Notes: generated by a model from the sequence alone, not told the origin. A stretch of 17,879 nt of DNA from an uncultured Comamonadaceae bacterium (GCA_937893415.1 CALBWZ010000041.1:1-17879); one strand, 5' to 3'. Positions 1-7,741 are shown, numbered from the stretch's first letter. Numbers and translations are program-made.

Positions 1-83
1 GTGTCGTGGCTGAATTGAAGTGGCAAAAAACACACCCACTGCTCAGTTAAACACTTGCTTCGTAGTTTCGTAGCTGGGTGGTT

Positions 84-1034
84 TTATCGGTAAGTTGGAA
101 TGTTGTCCAGAAAATCAAACAGTTCTTGATAAATACGGTAGCGGTTGCCGTTGATGTCACCTGAGTGAACTGCATCTTGTACCGGACACCCGGGCTCATG
201 AACATGCGTGCAATTGTTAAATTTGCAGTGGCCCATGTGCTTAGAAATGTCTGGCATCCATTTGCCCAGATCTGGCGCTTTGATGTGATGCAGGCCAAAC
301 TCTTGAAAGCCTGGCGAATCAATAATCGCGCCACTGTGCATATCGTCTAGCCAGTACCACGTGGTGCTGGTAGTGGTGTGTTTGCCGCTGTTAAGTGCCC
401 GCGATATTTCTTGCGTATAAATTGTAGCGAGTGGTATCAACGTGTTGATGAGCGTGCTTTTGCCTGCGCCACTGGGCCCTAGGACTAGGCTCACTTGGTT
501 GTTGAGTAACGGTAGTAACGCATCCATCCCGAATTCCAACTCGCTGTTGAGTGACAGGGGCAACACGGTGACACCCATGTCGCGATAGGGCGCTAAGCGT
601 GCCCACGACTTGTTGAATAAATCGGTCAAGTCGTACTTGTTCAGAACAATGATGACCTTGATGCGTTCAGCCTGTGCGGCAATGAGGGCTCGGCTGAGTT
701 GCATGTCAGAAAACTCAGGCTCGGCGCCCAGAAACATCACAATTTGGTCAATGTTGGCCGCAAACGACTTGGTACGCATGTCGTCTTGGCGAAAAAACAA
801 GTTGCGTCTGGTCTGTACCGATTCAATCGTGCCTTGATCTGTCGAAAGTGACCAGTTCACTCTGTCGCCAACCACCGCTGGGTTTTTTTTGCCCCGCGGG
901 TGGCACAGGCGAGATACACCGTCGTCGCACAACACGCTGACATGTCTGCCAAATGTTGCTGTGACTAAGCCTTGTTCAAACCGTTGGTTGGCGATGGCTG
1001 CACGTTGGCGTTTACTGGCCGTGTGGGTAGCCAT
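84..1034 (-). CDS. rsgA: Ribosome small-subunit-dependent GTPase RsgA
   Basis: 316 aa, full length for the family. RsgA is a cytoplasmic GTPase that binds the 30S subunit during late maturation and checks the decoding centre. The sequence shows the circularly permuted GTPase order that defines the family: G4 NKYD (residues 132-135) comes before the P-loop GPSGAGKS (186-193) and the G3 motif DSPG (239-242). An N-terminal OB-fold region (about 25-75) precedes it, and a C-terminal zinc site is formed by Cys270, Cys275, His277 and Cys283. The ATG start is 3 nt downstream of the pterin dehydratase stop, so it is the last gene of a three-gene minus-strand operon. The stop is TAA. The first 83 bp of the window lie downstream of it; the minus strand there carries a short T run around 24-30, but no convincing compact terminator stem was found. 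Confidence 0.97.
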   Translation of the reverse strand: MATHTASKRQRAAIANQRFEQGLVTATFGRHVSVLCDDGVSRLCHPRGKKNPAVVGDRVNWSLSTDQGTIESVQTRRNLFFRQDDMRTKSFAANIDQIVMFLGAEPEFSDMQLSRALIAAQAERIKVIIVLNKYDLTDLFNKSWARLAPYRDMGVTVLPLSLNSELEFGMDALLPLLNNQVSLVLGPSGAGKSTLINTLIPLATIYTQEISRALNSGKHTTTSTTWYWLDDMHSGAIIDSPGFQEFGLHHIKAPDLGKWMPDISKHMGHCKFNNCTHVHEPGCPVQDAVHSGDINGNRYRIYQELFDFLDNIPTYR

Positions 1035-1037
1035 AAT

Positions 1038-1355
1038 TTAAAGAGCTTGCGCGGATTGCAGCGCTTCTGTGCGGGTGGCGGCTTCAAAGTCCAGTTGCGT
1101 GATACCGCTGGGTTCATGGGTAGACCATGCGACCGAGCACACGTTAAAAGTGATGTGCATGCTGGGGTGGTGGTTGAGCTTGTGGGCGGTAAAAGCCACG
1201 GCATTGGCAAACACCATTGTCTCTAAGTGGTTGGCAAAGTTAAATCGCTTGAACAAGGCGTTGTCCTCGATGCGCCAGCCGAGCGCTGCGTCCCCATTGA
1301 GACGAGTCAGTTGCGCCACAACGGCGCTGGGGGTGAGTAGGTCAGGGCGGTTCAT
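1038..1355 (-). CDS. phhB: Pterin-4a-carbinolamine dehydratase
   Basis: 105 aa, normal for the family. The enzyme dehydrates 4a-hydroxytetrahydrobiopterin, recycling the pterin cofactor of aromatic amino acid hydroxylases; the animal homologue DCoH also acts as a transcriptional coactivator. The active-site signature is intact: an H-x3-H-H-P core in HKLNHHP, then Phe, nine residues, His (THEPSG), eight residues and Asp. This matches the spacing of the family pattern. The ATG overlaps the TGA of the upstream M48 peptidase gene (ATGA), which implies translational coupling. No phenylalanine hydroxylase gene is in the window, so its pterin substrate here is unknown. The assignment of the family is secure; the symbol follows the Pseudomonas name and the physiological role is inferred. 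Confidence 0.93.
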   Translation of the reverse strand: MNRPDLLTPSAVVAQLTRLNGDAALGWRIEDNALFKRFNFANHLETMVFANAVAFTAHKLNHHPSMHITFNVCSVAWSTHEPSGITQLDFEAATRTEALQSAQAL

Positions 1356-2626
1356 GCGGATGTTTGCGCTCGTTGAATGTGTGCCAAGCGTTCAATCGCA
1401 GGCGGGTGAGACGCGTAAAAACGCGAGTAAATGGGGTCTGGCGTCAGGGTGCTGGCGTTGTCTGTGTACAGTTTGGTCAGTGCACTGGCCAAGGCATTGG
1501 CACTGGCATGCGTGGTGGCGTAGCGGTCTGCCTCGAACTCGTTGGCTCTAGAGCTTCTAGCCATGATGGGGCCTGTAAAAAAACCAATCATGGGTGCTGC
1601 AAACATGTACAGCAGCAGCGCAAGTGCGTGGTTGTTGCCACTTAAACTGGGCACCACACCCAAGCCGGTGAAGAACCACACTTGTGTACCAAGCCACGAC
1701 AACAAGGCCAGTGCCACGGCGCTTAAGCCAAACACCACTAACAAACGCTGGCGAATGTGTTTGTGGTGGAAGTGTCCCAGCTCGTGAGCCAGCACCGCTT
1801 TCACCTCAGCCACATTTAGTTTGTCCAACAGCGTGTCAAAAAATACAACGCGTTTGGCCTTGCCAAGGCCTGTGAAGTAGGCGTTGGCGTGAGCGCTGCG
1901 CTTGCTGCCATCCATCACAAACAAGCCTTCAGCCTGAAAGCCACACCGTTCAATGAGCTCGGTCGCCTCTGCGCGCACGTCTTCTCGAGTGAGCAGCTCA
2001 AATTTGTTGAAGCGTGGCGCAATCCATTTTGGGTAAACAACCATTACCGCTGTGTTGAATCCAACCCATAGCAGCCACACCCATAGCCACCACATGGCAC
2101 CGGTTGCTTGCATCAAGCTCAATGCAGCCCAGGCCAATGGCACTATCAGCACCAGACCCAGCGTTGCGCCTTGAGCCAAATCGGTCAACCACAGTTTGAG
2201 CGATGTTTTGTTAAAGCCAAAGCGCGTTTCTAAGCGAAAGGTCACCCACCAGCCCATGGGCAGATCTACAAGGCCGCTGATCAACATCACGCCTACCAAC
2301 AAGGCCAGCTGCTGTGCCATGCCGATGCCCATGACGTCTATCAGCCACAAGTTGAGTAGGTTCAAGCCGCCTAGCAACGTCCAAGCCAGCAGTGCTGTGG
2401 CGCTGATGACGATTTGCCAATTGCCCAAGCGCAGTTTGGCCAAGGTGTAAGTAGCGGCTTTTTGGTGTTCGGTCAGCGAGACCGTTTCAGCAAATGCTTG
2501 AGGAACAGCGCCACTGTTGGTGTGCACATGGCGCGCTTGGCGAGCGTTAAGCCACAGCTGCAATCCTGTGCTGAGCAGCAAGGTGCCCGCAAATCCAATC
2601 GACAAAAAGAAAGAGTAATCAGTCAA
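1352..2626 (-). CDS. M48 family zinc metallopeptidase (Ste24-like), membrane protein
   Basis: 424 aa. An integral membrane zinc protease of the Ste24/CAAX-protease type. The zinc motif HELGH is at 281-285 and the third ligand is Glu363 in the EFEAD motif, with Asp367 following. Several hydrophobic segments are visible: near residues 5-25, 70-120, 150-200, and two after the active site at about 295-320 and 332-352, the usual Ste24 layout. The start appears to be TTG at 2626; no ATG occurs in frame for about the first 100 codons and the first membrane segment begins at once, so a later start would remove it. An AAGG stretch about 10 nt upstream may serve as a weak ribosome binding site. It is the first gene of the operon with the pterin dehydratase and rsgA. 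Bacterial substrates of this subgroup are mostly unknown; quality control of membrane proteins is an inference. Confidence 0.93.
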   Translation of the reverse strand: MTDYSFFLSIGFAGTLLLSTGLQLWLNARQARHVHTNSGAVPQAFAETVSLTEHQKAATYTLAKLRLGNWQIVISATALLAWTLLGGLNLLNLWLIDVMGIGMAQQLALLVGVMLISGLVDLPMGWWVTFRLETRFGFNKTSLKLWLTDLAQGATLGLVLIVPLAWAALSLMQATGAMWWLWVWLLWVGFNTAVMVVYPKWIAPRFNKFELLTREDVRAEATELIERCGFQAEGLFVMDGSKRSAHANAYFTGLGKAKRVVFFDTLLDKLNVAEVKAVLAHELGHFHHKHIRQRLLVVFGLSAVALALLSWLGTQVWFFTGLGVVPSLSGNNHALALLLYMFAAPMIGFFTGPIMARSSRANEFEADRYATTHASANALASALTKLYTDNASTLTPDPIYSRFYASHPPAIERLAHIQRAQTSA

Positions 2627-2640
2627 AGTTGAAGTGCCTT

Positions 2641-2651
2641 ACCCATTGGGT
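2641..2651. promoter_or_regulatory. Small palindrome in the M48/orn divergent intergenic region
   Basis: The 80-bp gap between the divergent M48 peptidase operon and orn holds a perfect 11-bp palindrome, ACCCA-T-TGGGT. It lies 15 nt upstream of the peptidase start and 55 nt upstream of the orn start, a position where one protein could affect both genes. No well-spaced -35/-10 pair could be assigned with confidence in either direction, and the palindrome is short enough to occur by chance. Confidence 0.3.
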
Positions 2652-2706
2652 GATAAATTTCAAAACACCCTAATTGTGTCAGTTTTACCTAGGAGACAAT
2701 AAGCAT

Positions 2707-3357
2707 ATGACAACATCTTTCAATGCCCCACCCAACACTGTGCCCTCAACCTTGCCAAAACTGGCTAAAAGTGACCAGAATTTAATCTGGCTAGATTGTG
2801 AAATGAGTGGTCTTGACCCCAATAAAGAGTTTTTGCTGGAAATTGCGGTCATTGTGACCAATTCTGACTTGTCGGTACGTGTTGAGAGCCCCGTATTTGT
2901 GATTCACCAAGACGACGCGGTGCTCAATGCCATGGACGCGTGGAACAAGGGTACACACGGCAAAAGTGGTCTCATCGATAAAGTCAAAGCCAGCACGGTG
3001 ACTGAAAACCAGGCGAGTGAGGCCCTGCTCAGCTTTCTTAAACTGTATGTGCCCAGACAGGGCTCGCCCATGTGCGGCAACACCATCAGCCAAGATAGGC
3101 GCTTTTTGGTCAAGTACATGCCTACATTTGAGGCTTACTTTCACTACCGATGTCTCGATGTGAGCACACTCAAAGAGCTGTCACGTCGTTGGCGCCCCGA
3201 CGTGTACAAGGGTTTTAAAAAGCAACAAGCGCACACAGCGCTGGCAGATGTGCACGAGTCAATAGAGGAGTTGGTGCACTACCGCACGCACTTTCTGCGC
3301 ATGGCGCCAGATGCTGTCGCTGCTGCTGTCGAGCAGCCCGCTAACGGCACTGCTTAA
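2707..3357 (+). CDS. orn: Oligoribonuclease (3'-5' exoribonuclease)
   Basis: 216 aa. Orn degrades very short RNAs (mainly dinucleotides, including pGpG from cyclic-di-GMP turnover) to mononucleotides in the cytoplasm and is essential in many proteobacteria. All five DEDDh catalytic residues are visible: Asp30 and Glu32 ([10 protein letters not shown]), Asp130 (SQDRRF), His176 and Asp181 (AHTALADV). The start is taken at the ATG at 2707 because AGGAG lies 11 nt upstream (2691-2695); an in-frame ATG at 2674 has no such site. Even so the protein has about 18 more residues before the exonuclease domain than E. coli Orn, rich in Thr, Asn and Pro. The gene is divergent from the M48-phhB-rsgA operon, an arrangement that recurs in Burkholderiales. 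Confidence 0.96.
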   Translation: MTTSFNAPPNTVPSTLPKLAKSDQNLIWLDCEMSGLDPNKEFLLEIAVIVTNSDLSVRVESPVFVIHQDDAVLNAMDAWNKGTHGKSGLIDKVKASTVTENQASEALLSFLKLYVPRQGSPMCGNTISQDRRFLVKYMPTFEAYFHYRCLDVSTLKELSRRWRPDVYKGFKKQQAHTALADVHESIEELVHYRTHFLRMAPDAVAAAVEQPANGTA

Positions 3358-3803
3358 TTAAGTTAGGTGTTTTCTAACAACACCCCTCAAAACTGTTTGC
3401 ATATATGGTCATAGCTATGCAATAATAGGGTTTTCCCGCAGAGGCCGATTGCATTAGATTGCAGTTGTACACACCTAGCGGCGGGATTGTTCATCAGCCT
3501 CACGCCTCGGCCGACTGATGTTTGCAGGTAAGCCGCACACCAGCGGTTTTCCACTCAATGTGAACGTCTCTACATAGTTCGGCCATTTGTTCAGTACGAC
3601 TGATTTGTTGTGTAACGTCAATTGCTTGTATCCACTTGCCATTGCCGACCATCAGATTCCAGCTGTGTCGACCTTTTTGGTTTGGGTGTTGGTGCTTACC
3701 AACTAGAACCACATTGGTTACACACTTTGGCTGTGAGACGCCTGCGTTTGTGTGTGACGGATACGTTCGTTATGCGCACCTTTAAACGCGCAGGAAGTCA
3801 GTC
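3358..3803. other. 446-bp gene-free region between orn and the helicase gene
   Basis: No convincing coding sequence. The longest reading frame is a 70-codon minus-strand one with a GTG start (3712 down to 3500), which has no ribosome binding site and no recognisable domain. The stretch contains several dyads: a weak stem after orn (GGTGTT at 3366-3371 with AACACC at 3379-3384, with no T run), a nested 26-bp inverted repeat at 3397-3422, GGG-TTTT-CCC at 3428-3437, and CATCAG/CTGATG arms at 3492-3497 and 3515-3520. It could be a long 5' leader for the helicase mRNA, or hold a small RNA gene; neither is proven by sequence alone. Confidence 0.6.
3397..3422. repeat. Nested inverted repeat (candidate operator)
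   Basis: Perfect 7-bp arms TTGCATA (3397-3403) and TATGCAA (3416-3422) enclose a second perfect dyad TATG-GT-CATA (3404-3413), offset by two bases. Immediately to the right is AATAAT (3421-3426), five of six matches to a -10 element, with a poor TTGCAT in the -35 position 18 bp away. A protein bound here would cover a promoter reading towards the helicase gene. An RNA hairpin is the alternative. Confidence 0.4.
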
Positions 3804-5783
3804 ATGAAAGATTTTTCAAATCGTCCCCCACGCTCGGGCGGCAATTCACGCTTTTCACGCGCACCGCGTGATTTCACACCCAAAGCTCCAAAGCGCGACT
3901 TGGTTGATATAGCCAACGCTCAAGCCTTCATCGAATTAGGTTTAGCCACTGAGTTGGTGCAGGCGGTTGCCGACCTCGGCTACACAGTTCCAACAGCCGT
4001 TCAATTGGCCACAATTCCACGTTCGCTCAACCGCGAAGCTGGTGAGTTCACTGACTTGTTGGTATCTAGCCAAACAGGTAGCGGTAAAACAGCGGCATTC
4101 TTGCTGCCCGTTTTGCACACAATTTTAGGCCAGCAACATGCTGAACGTGCCATTGAAACTGCACGTGTAGATGGCGAAAAAGCTGCCCGTGAAGCAGCTT
4201 TGGCCGAAGGCGGCGAAGCCAGCGCTGATTTACTCGTTAATGGTGTTGATGGCGACAAGCCCAAGCAACCTAAAGACAGTAAAAAACCCCGTAGCTTTGA
4301 CCCAGCCACGCCAGGCGCGCTTATTTTGTGCCCAACACGTGAATTGGCGCAGCAAGTTGCAACCGACGCCATTGACCTTGTGGCACATTGCCGCGGTTTG
4401 CGCGTTGCTAGCGTTGTGGGCGGTACTTCTTACATTCATCAATTGGCTGGTTTGCGCAACGCCAATATCGTGGTGGCCACGCCAGGTCGCTTGTTGGACT
4501 TGCAGCGCACCGGTCAAATTCGCTTAGATAAAGTTCAATACTTGGTGGTCGATGAAGCCGACCGTATGTTGGATTTGGGCTTCGCTGAAGACTTGGCTGA
4601 AGTGCATGACCTGACTTCAAAGCGCGACCAAACCATGATGTTCAGCGCCACTTTCGCACCACGTGTGCAACAGTTGGCTATGCGTGTGATGCGCAAGACG
4701 GAGCGCATTGAGTTGGCTTCACCTGAACAGCAACACGCGAACATCGAGCAGCGCTTGTACTGGGCAGACCATGCTCACCACAAGCGCCAGCTGTTAGACC
4801 ACTTCTTGCGCGATACATCTATCAAGCAAGCCATTGTGTTTGCCAGCACCCAAGTTGAGTGCGATTCACTCGCCGAAGACTTGCAACAAGACAGCTTCTC
4901 AGCGGTGGCTTTGCACGGTGCCCTGAGCCAGTCGGTGCGTAACCGCCGCTTAGACGCATTGCGCAGCGGTTCTGTACAAATTTTGGTGGCGACCGATGTC
5001 GCCGCCCGCGGTATTGACGTACCCACCATTACGCATGTGTTTAACTATGGCCTTCCTATGAAAGCTGAAGACTACACCCACCGTATTGGTCGTACTGGCC
5101 GTGCCGGTCGTGAAGGCTTGGCCATTACCTTGGCCGAGTTCCGCGATCAACGTCGCATTTACGCCATTGAGTCATTCACGCGTTCACGCTTTAAAGAGCA
5201 CACCGTAGAAGGCATGGAGCCAAGCCGTCGTCCAAGTTTTGGCAGCGGTGAGCGCCGCGCCCACGGTGGTGGTGGCGGTGGTGGCGGCAGTTTTGCCGGC
5301 CGTGGTCGTCCACGCGAAGGCGGCGCACCAAGTTTTGGTGCCGGCCGTCCAAGCTTCGGTGGTGGCCGCAGTGATGACCGTCGCCCAAGTGGTGGTGGTA
5401 GCTTCGGCGGCCCACGTGGTAGCCGTGATGGTTTTAAGCCAGCAGGCGGCGAGTTCCGTGGTGCACCTCGTGGTGACAGCTTCGCTCCTCGCGGTGACTT
5501 TGCCCCCCGTGGTGATGACCGTGGCCGCGCCGAACGTCCAGATACCCGGGGTGACAACCGCTTTGATCCACGTTTTGATGCGCGTTCAGAGTCACGTCCT
5601 GAGTCTCGTTTTGAGCCCCGCAGCGAGCAACGTGGTGCGCCGCGTCAAAGTGACGAGCGACGTCCTGAAGGCCGGGGCGACAGCCGCGGTGAGGGTCGTT
5701 TTGAACGCAGCCCCCGTCCGGAGGGCCGTGCCCACGCGGGTGGCGAGCGTCGTCCGTCAGCACCAGCACGCGCACGCCGTTAA
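3804..5783 (+). CDS. DEAD-box ATP-dependent RNA helicase, RhlE-like
   Basis: 659 aa. Unwinds or remodels RNA duplexes using ATP, probably in ribosome assembly, mRNA turnover or cold adaptation. The motifs run in order: Q motif (about 41-68), motif I QTGSGKT (90-96), Ia PTRELAQQ (177-184), VVATPGR (223-229), DEAD (250-253), SAT (281-283), ATDVAARGID (396-405) and HRIGRTGR (426-433). Two features lengthen it. A charged Ala/Glu/Lys-rich insertion of about 50-60 residues (roughly 111-168) sits between motifs I and Ia. A disordered tail of about 185 residues (474-659) is rich in Gly, Arg, Asp and Ser, with eight glycines in a row (488-495). RGG-type tails bind RNA and can promote condensate formation in other helicases. 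AGGAAG at 3792-3797 supports the ATG start. It seems monocistronic, with a terminator after it. Confidence 0.96.
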   Translation: MKDFSNRPPRSGGNSRFSRAPRDFTPKAPKRDLVDIANAQAFIELGLATELVQAVADLGYTVPTAVQLATIPRSLNREAGEFTDLLVSSQTGSGKTAAFLLPVLHTILGQQHAERAIETARVDGEKAAREAALAEGGEASADLLVNGVDGDKPKQPKDSKKPRSFDPATPGALILCPTRELAQQVATDAIDLVAHCRGLRVASVVGGTSYIHQLAGLRNANIVVATPGRLLDLQRTGQIRLDKVQYLVVDEADRMLDLGFAEDLAEVHDLTSKRDQTMMFSATFAPRVQQLAMRVMRKTERIELASPEQQHANIEQRLYWADHAHHKRQLLDHFLRDTSIKQAIVFASTQVECDSLAEDLQQDSFSAVALHGALSQSVRNRRLDALRSGSVQILVATDVAARGIDVPTITHVFNYGLPMKAEDYTHRIGRTGRAGREGLAITLAEFRDQRRIYAIESFTRSRFKEHTVEGMEPSRRPSFGSGERRAHGGGGGGGGSFAGRGRPREGGAPSFGAGRPSFGGGRSDDRRPSGGGSFGGPRGSRDGFKPAGGEFRGAPRGDSFAPRGDFAPRGDDRGRAERPDTRGDNRFDPRFDARSESRPESRFEPRSEQRGAPRQSDERRPEGRGDSRGEGRFERSPRPEGRAHAGGERRPSAPARARR

Positions 5784-5832
5784 GCCCCGTTACTTGGGTA
5801 CTTGCTGGTACAGCTAGTCCTTGGTCAAAGAG

Positions 5833-5865
5833 AACCTACAACCTTCACGGGTTGTGGGTTTTTTT
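5833..5865 (+). terminator. Rho-independent terminator of the helicase gene
   Basis: An 11-bp stem (5833-5843 with 5850-5860, one G-U pair) with a 6-nt loop is followed by a run of seven T starting at 5859. It begins about 50 nt after the helicase stop and ends before the next gene, so it isolates the two transcription units. Confidence 0.9.
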
Positions 5866-5911
5866 ATGTAGAAACAGTACACATTCGTTGTATTCTTAGG
5901 GTATGCAATTG

Positions 5912-6847
5912 ATGTTTAACTCTTTTTGGCGTGCGTTGTCTTACTGTTTGTTCCCGCGCGTTATTGGCCTGTCCTTTTTACCTTTGGCCATTATGGTCGC
6001 AGCTGCGTTCGGTTTGGGTTATGCGTACTGGGAAACATCAGTAGCTGGTGTTGCCGCTTGGCTACAAGCGACGGAGCTCACACAAACCATGTTCAATTGG
6101 CTGGACAGCGTTGGCTGGGCCAGTTTGCGGTCAGTGGTTGCACCTATGGTGGTGTTGTTTGTTGCGACCCCCTTTATTGTGGTGGTGTCGCTGCTGCTGG
6201 TTGCCGTGTTCATGACGCCTGCCATGGTCTCCATGGTCACCAAGCGACGCTTTCCTCACTTGCAGCGGTTTCATGGCGGCTCGATGCTCGCCAGCGTGTT
6301 GTGGTCTGTGGGCTCCACGCTGCTGGCTATCATTGCCCTGGTTGTTTCGGTGCCGCTGTGGTTTATTCCGCCGCTGGTTCTTTTTGTGCCGCCACTGATT
6401 TGGGGCTGGTTGACCTACCGTGTCTTTACCTTTGATGCCTTGGCAGAACACGCTACCAAAGCTGAACGTGAGATTATTTTTGAACGCCACCGATTGCCCT
6501 TGCTCGCCATTGGTGTGGTGAGTGGTTACATGGGCGCTGCGCCTAGCTTGCTGTGGGCGTCCGGGGCTATGTTTATTGCACTGGCGCCTTTGCTGGTTCC
6601 ACTGGCGATTTGGGTTTACACGCTGGTGTTTGCACTGTCTTCGTTGTGGTTTGCGCATTACGCGTTGACCGCTTTAGAAGAGTTGCGCCGCGACAGTGGT
6701 CAAGGCAGCGCCAGCCCGTACACTTCAAGGGATTCTGGTTGGCATGGCTTTGATGAGGCTGTCGACTCTCAAGATGTTTTAGAGTTGGGTGGCCACTACA
6801 GTGGCGGTTCAAACCCAGCTAGCAACAACAAAAATCCATCTATTTAG
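5912..6847 (+). CDS. EI24-domain (CysZ-like) inner membrane protein
   Basis: About 311 aa from this start. A multi-pass membrane protein of the EI24/CysZ family; CysZ members take up sulfate, but many distant members such as this have no proven substrate. Hydrophobic segments lie near residues 16-40, 72-105, 128-170 and 195-250, with charged loops (KRRFPHLQRFHGG, EHATKAEREIIFERHRLP) between, and a hydrophilic C-terminal tail of about 55 residues. Two in-frame ATGs compete, at 5903 and 5912. The second is preferred because TAGGG ends 10 nt before it, while the first is only 1 nt from that sequence. The gene ends 2 nt before the CinA-like gene, so the two are probably co-transcribed. No cysteine-biosynthesis genes are nearby, so sulfate transport is not supported by context. 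Confidence 0.85.
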   Translation: MFNSFWRALSYCLFPRVIGLSFLPLAIMVAAAFGLGYAYWETSVAGVAAWLQATELTQTMFNWLDSVGWASLRSVVAPMVVLFVATPFIVVVSLLLVAVFMTPAMVSMVTKRRFPHLQRFHGGSMLASVLWSVGSTLLAIIALVVSVPLWFIPPLVLFVPPLIWGWLTYRVFTFDALAEHATKAEREIIFERHRLPLLAIGVVSGYMGAAPSLLWASGAMFIALAPLLVPLAIWVYTLVFALSSLWFAHYALTALEELRRDSGQGSASPYTSRDSGWHGFDEAVDSQDVLELGGHYSGGSNPASNNKNPSI

Positions 6848-6849
6848 TT

Positions 6850-7668
6850 ATGACTCCAACCTTTGCGGCCCTCATCGTGGGCGATGAAATACTGTCTGGT
6901 AAACGTGCTGACAAGCATTTGAGCCAACTCATTGCGTTGCTAGGTGCGCGTGGCTTGAGTTTGGCTTATGCCAACTATGTCAGTGACGATGCCGATCGCA
7001 TCACAGCCACCATTGCATCCATGGCCGCAAGCGGGGATGTTGTCTTTTCGTTTGGTGGTATTGGCGCCACACCCGATGACCGCACACGCCAATGTGCCGC
7101 TGCCGCCTTGGGGCGCGAGTTGGTGTTGCATCCCCAGGCTAAAGAACTCATCACGCAGCGCATGGTAGAAACCGCTGCAGAAAAAGGCGAGGTGTTCGAT
7201 GGTGATAACCCTGACAACATTCACCGCCTCAACATGGGTGTGTTTCCTGTAGGCGCCAACATTGTGCCCAACAGCTACAACCGTATCCCAGGCTTTAGCG
7301 TGCACACCAGCGGTGCGTGTGGTGCCATGTATTTTGTGCCAGGTTTCCCGATCATGGCTTGGCCTATGGTCGAATGGGTCTTAGACACCCATTACGCTCA
7401 GCATTTTGCACTGGGTAGTTTGCAAGAGCGCTCATTGGTGGTGTACGGTGCCATGGAGGCGTCGCTGACGCCGTTGATGTTGCAACTGGAGCACGAACAC
7501 CCTGCCATTAAGGTGTTCAGCTTGCCCAGCGTTGACCATCCGCAGTACGGACGGCATGTTGAGCTTGGTGTCAAAGGCCCAACTGCAGCTGTTCAATTGG
7601 CCTTTGACGGCATGAAGAGCGCTTTGGGTGCCATGGCGGTAAAGACAGGCCCTGAATTGGTGCGTTGA
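6850..7668 (+). CDS. CinA-like / molybdopterin-binding domain protein
   Basis: 272 aa. It contains one MoCF-biosynthesis (MoaB/MogA-like) domain: the N-terminal GDEILSGKRAD motif (residues 11-21) and the signature GGIGATPDD (69-77) that binds a pterin or nucleotide. It matches the N-terminal domain of CinA but lacks the C-terminal nicotinamide-nucleotide amidase domain, so it is the single-domain 'competence/damage-inducible protein A' type. CinA N-terminal domains hydrolyse ADP-ribose or related pyrophosphates in some bacteria; whether this one does is unknown. The ATG is 2 nt after the EI24 gene stop, consistent with translational coupling. The function of the pair is not established. Confidence 0.88.
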   Translation: MTPTFAALIVGDEILSGKRADKHLSQLIALLGARGLSLAYANYVSDDADRITATIASMAASGDVVFSFGGIGATPDDRTRQCAAAALGRELVLHPQAKELITQRMVETAAEKGEVFDGDNPDNIHRLNMGVFPVGANIVPNSYNRIPGFSVHTSGACGAMYFVPGFPIMAWPMVEWVLDTHYAQHFALGSLQERSLVVYGAMEASLTPLMLQLEHEHPAIKVFSLPSVDHPQYGRHVELGVKGPTAAVQLAFDGMKSALGAMAVKTGPELVR

Positions 7669-7677
7669 CCTGAAAAA

Positions 7678-7694
7678 TGCACTTTTTAAGTGCG
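7678..7694. promoter_or_regulatory. NtrC binding site, upstream copy
   Basis: TGCACT-N5-AGTGCG matches the known NtrC dyad (TGCACC-N5-GGTGCA type) with one arm position off symmetry. It is centred about 205 bp upstream of the predicted glnA sigma-54 start and 39 bp, close to four helical turns, from the second copy. It begins 9 bp after the CinA-like gene stop. Confidence 0.75.
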
Positions 7695-7716
7695 TTATGC
7701 ACGCATCGACTTAAAA

Positions 7717-7733
7717 TGCACCACAATAGTGCA
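7717..7733. promoter_or_regulatory. NtrC binding site, downstream copy
   Basis: TGCACC-N5-AGTGCA is a near-perfect match to the NtrC enhancer dyad. Its centre lies about 166 bp upstream of the predicted glnA transcription start. Paired NtrC sites upstream of a sigma-54 promoter are the classical glnA arrangement, and the gene for NtrC itself lies 3 kb downstream. Confidence 0.82.
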
Positions 7734-7741
7734 AGTAAGCA

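Noticed and set aside
1..83. Possible terminator downstream of rsgA on the minus strand
   Set aside because: A T run exists, but the complementary arms TGGGTG/CACCCA are separated by a loop of more than 30 nt, so it cannot be called.
3366..3384. Stem after orn considered as terminator
   Set aside because: A 6-bp stem with no T run behind it; insufficient for a Rho-independent terminator call.
3500..3712. 70-codon minus-strand reading frame between orn and the helicase
   Set aside because: It starts with GTG, has no ribosome binding site, shows no recognisable domain, and ends within a dyad; it is more likely non-coding.
5159..5557. Long antisense reading frame opposite the helicase tail (132 codons)
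   Set aside because: Its Pro/Arg/Ser-rich product is what the complement of a Gly/Arg/Ser-rich coding repeat gives; it is a shadow of the real gene.
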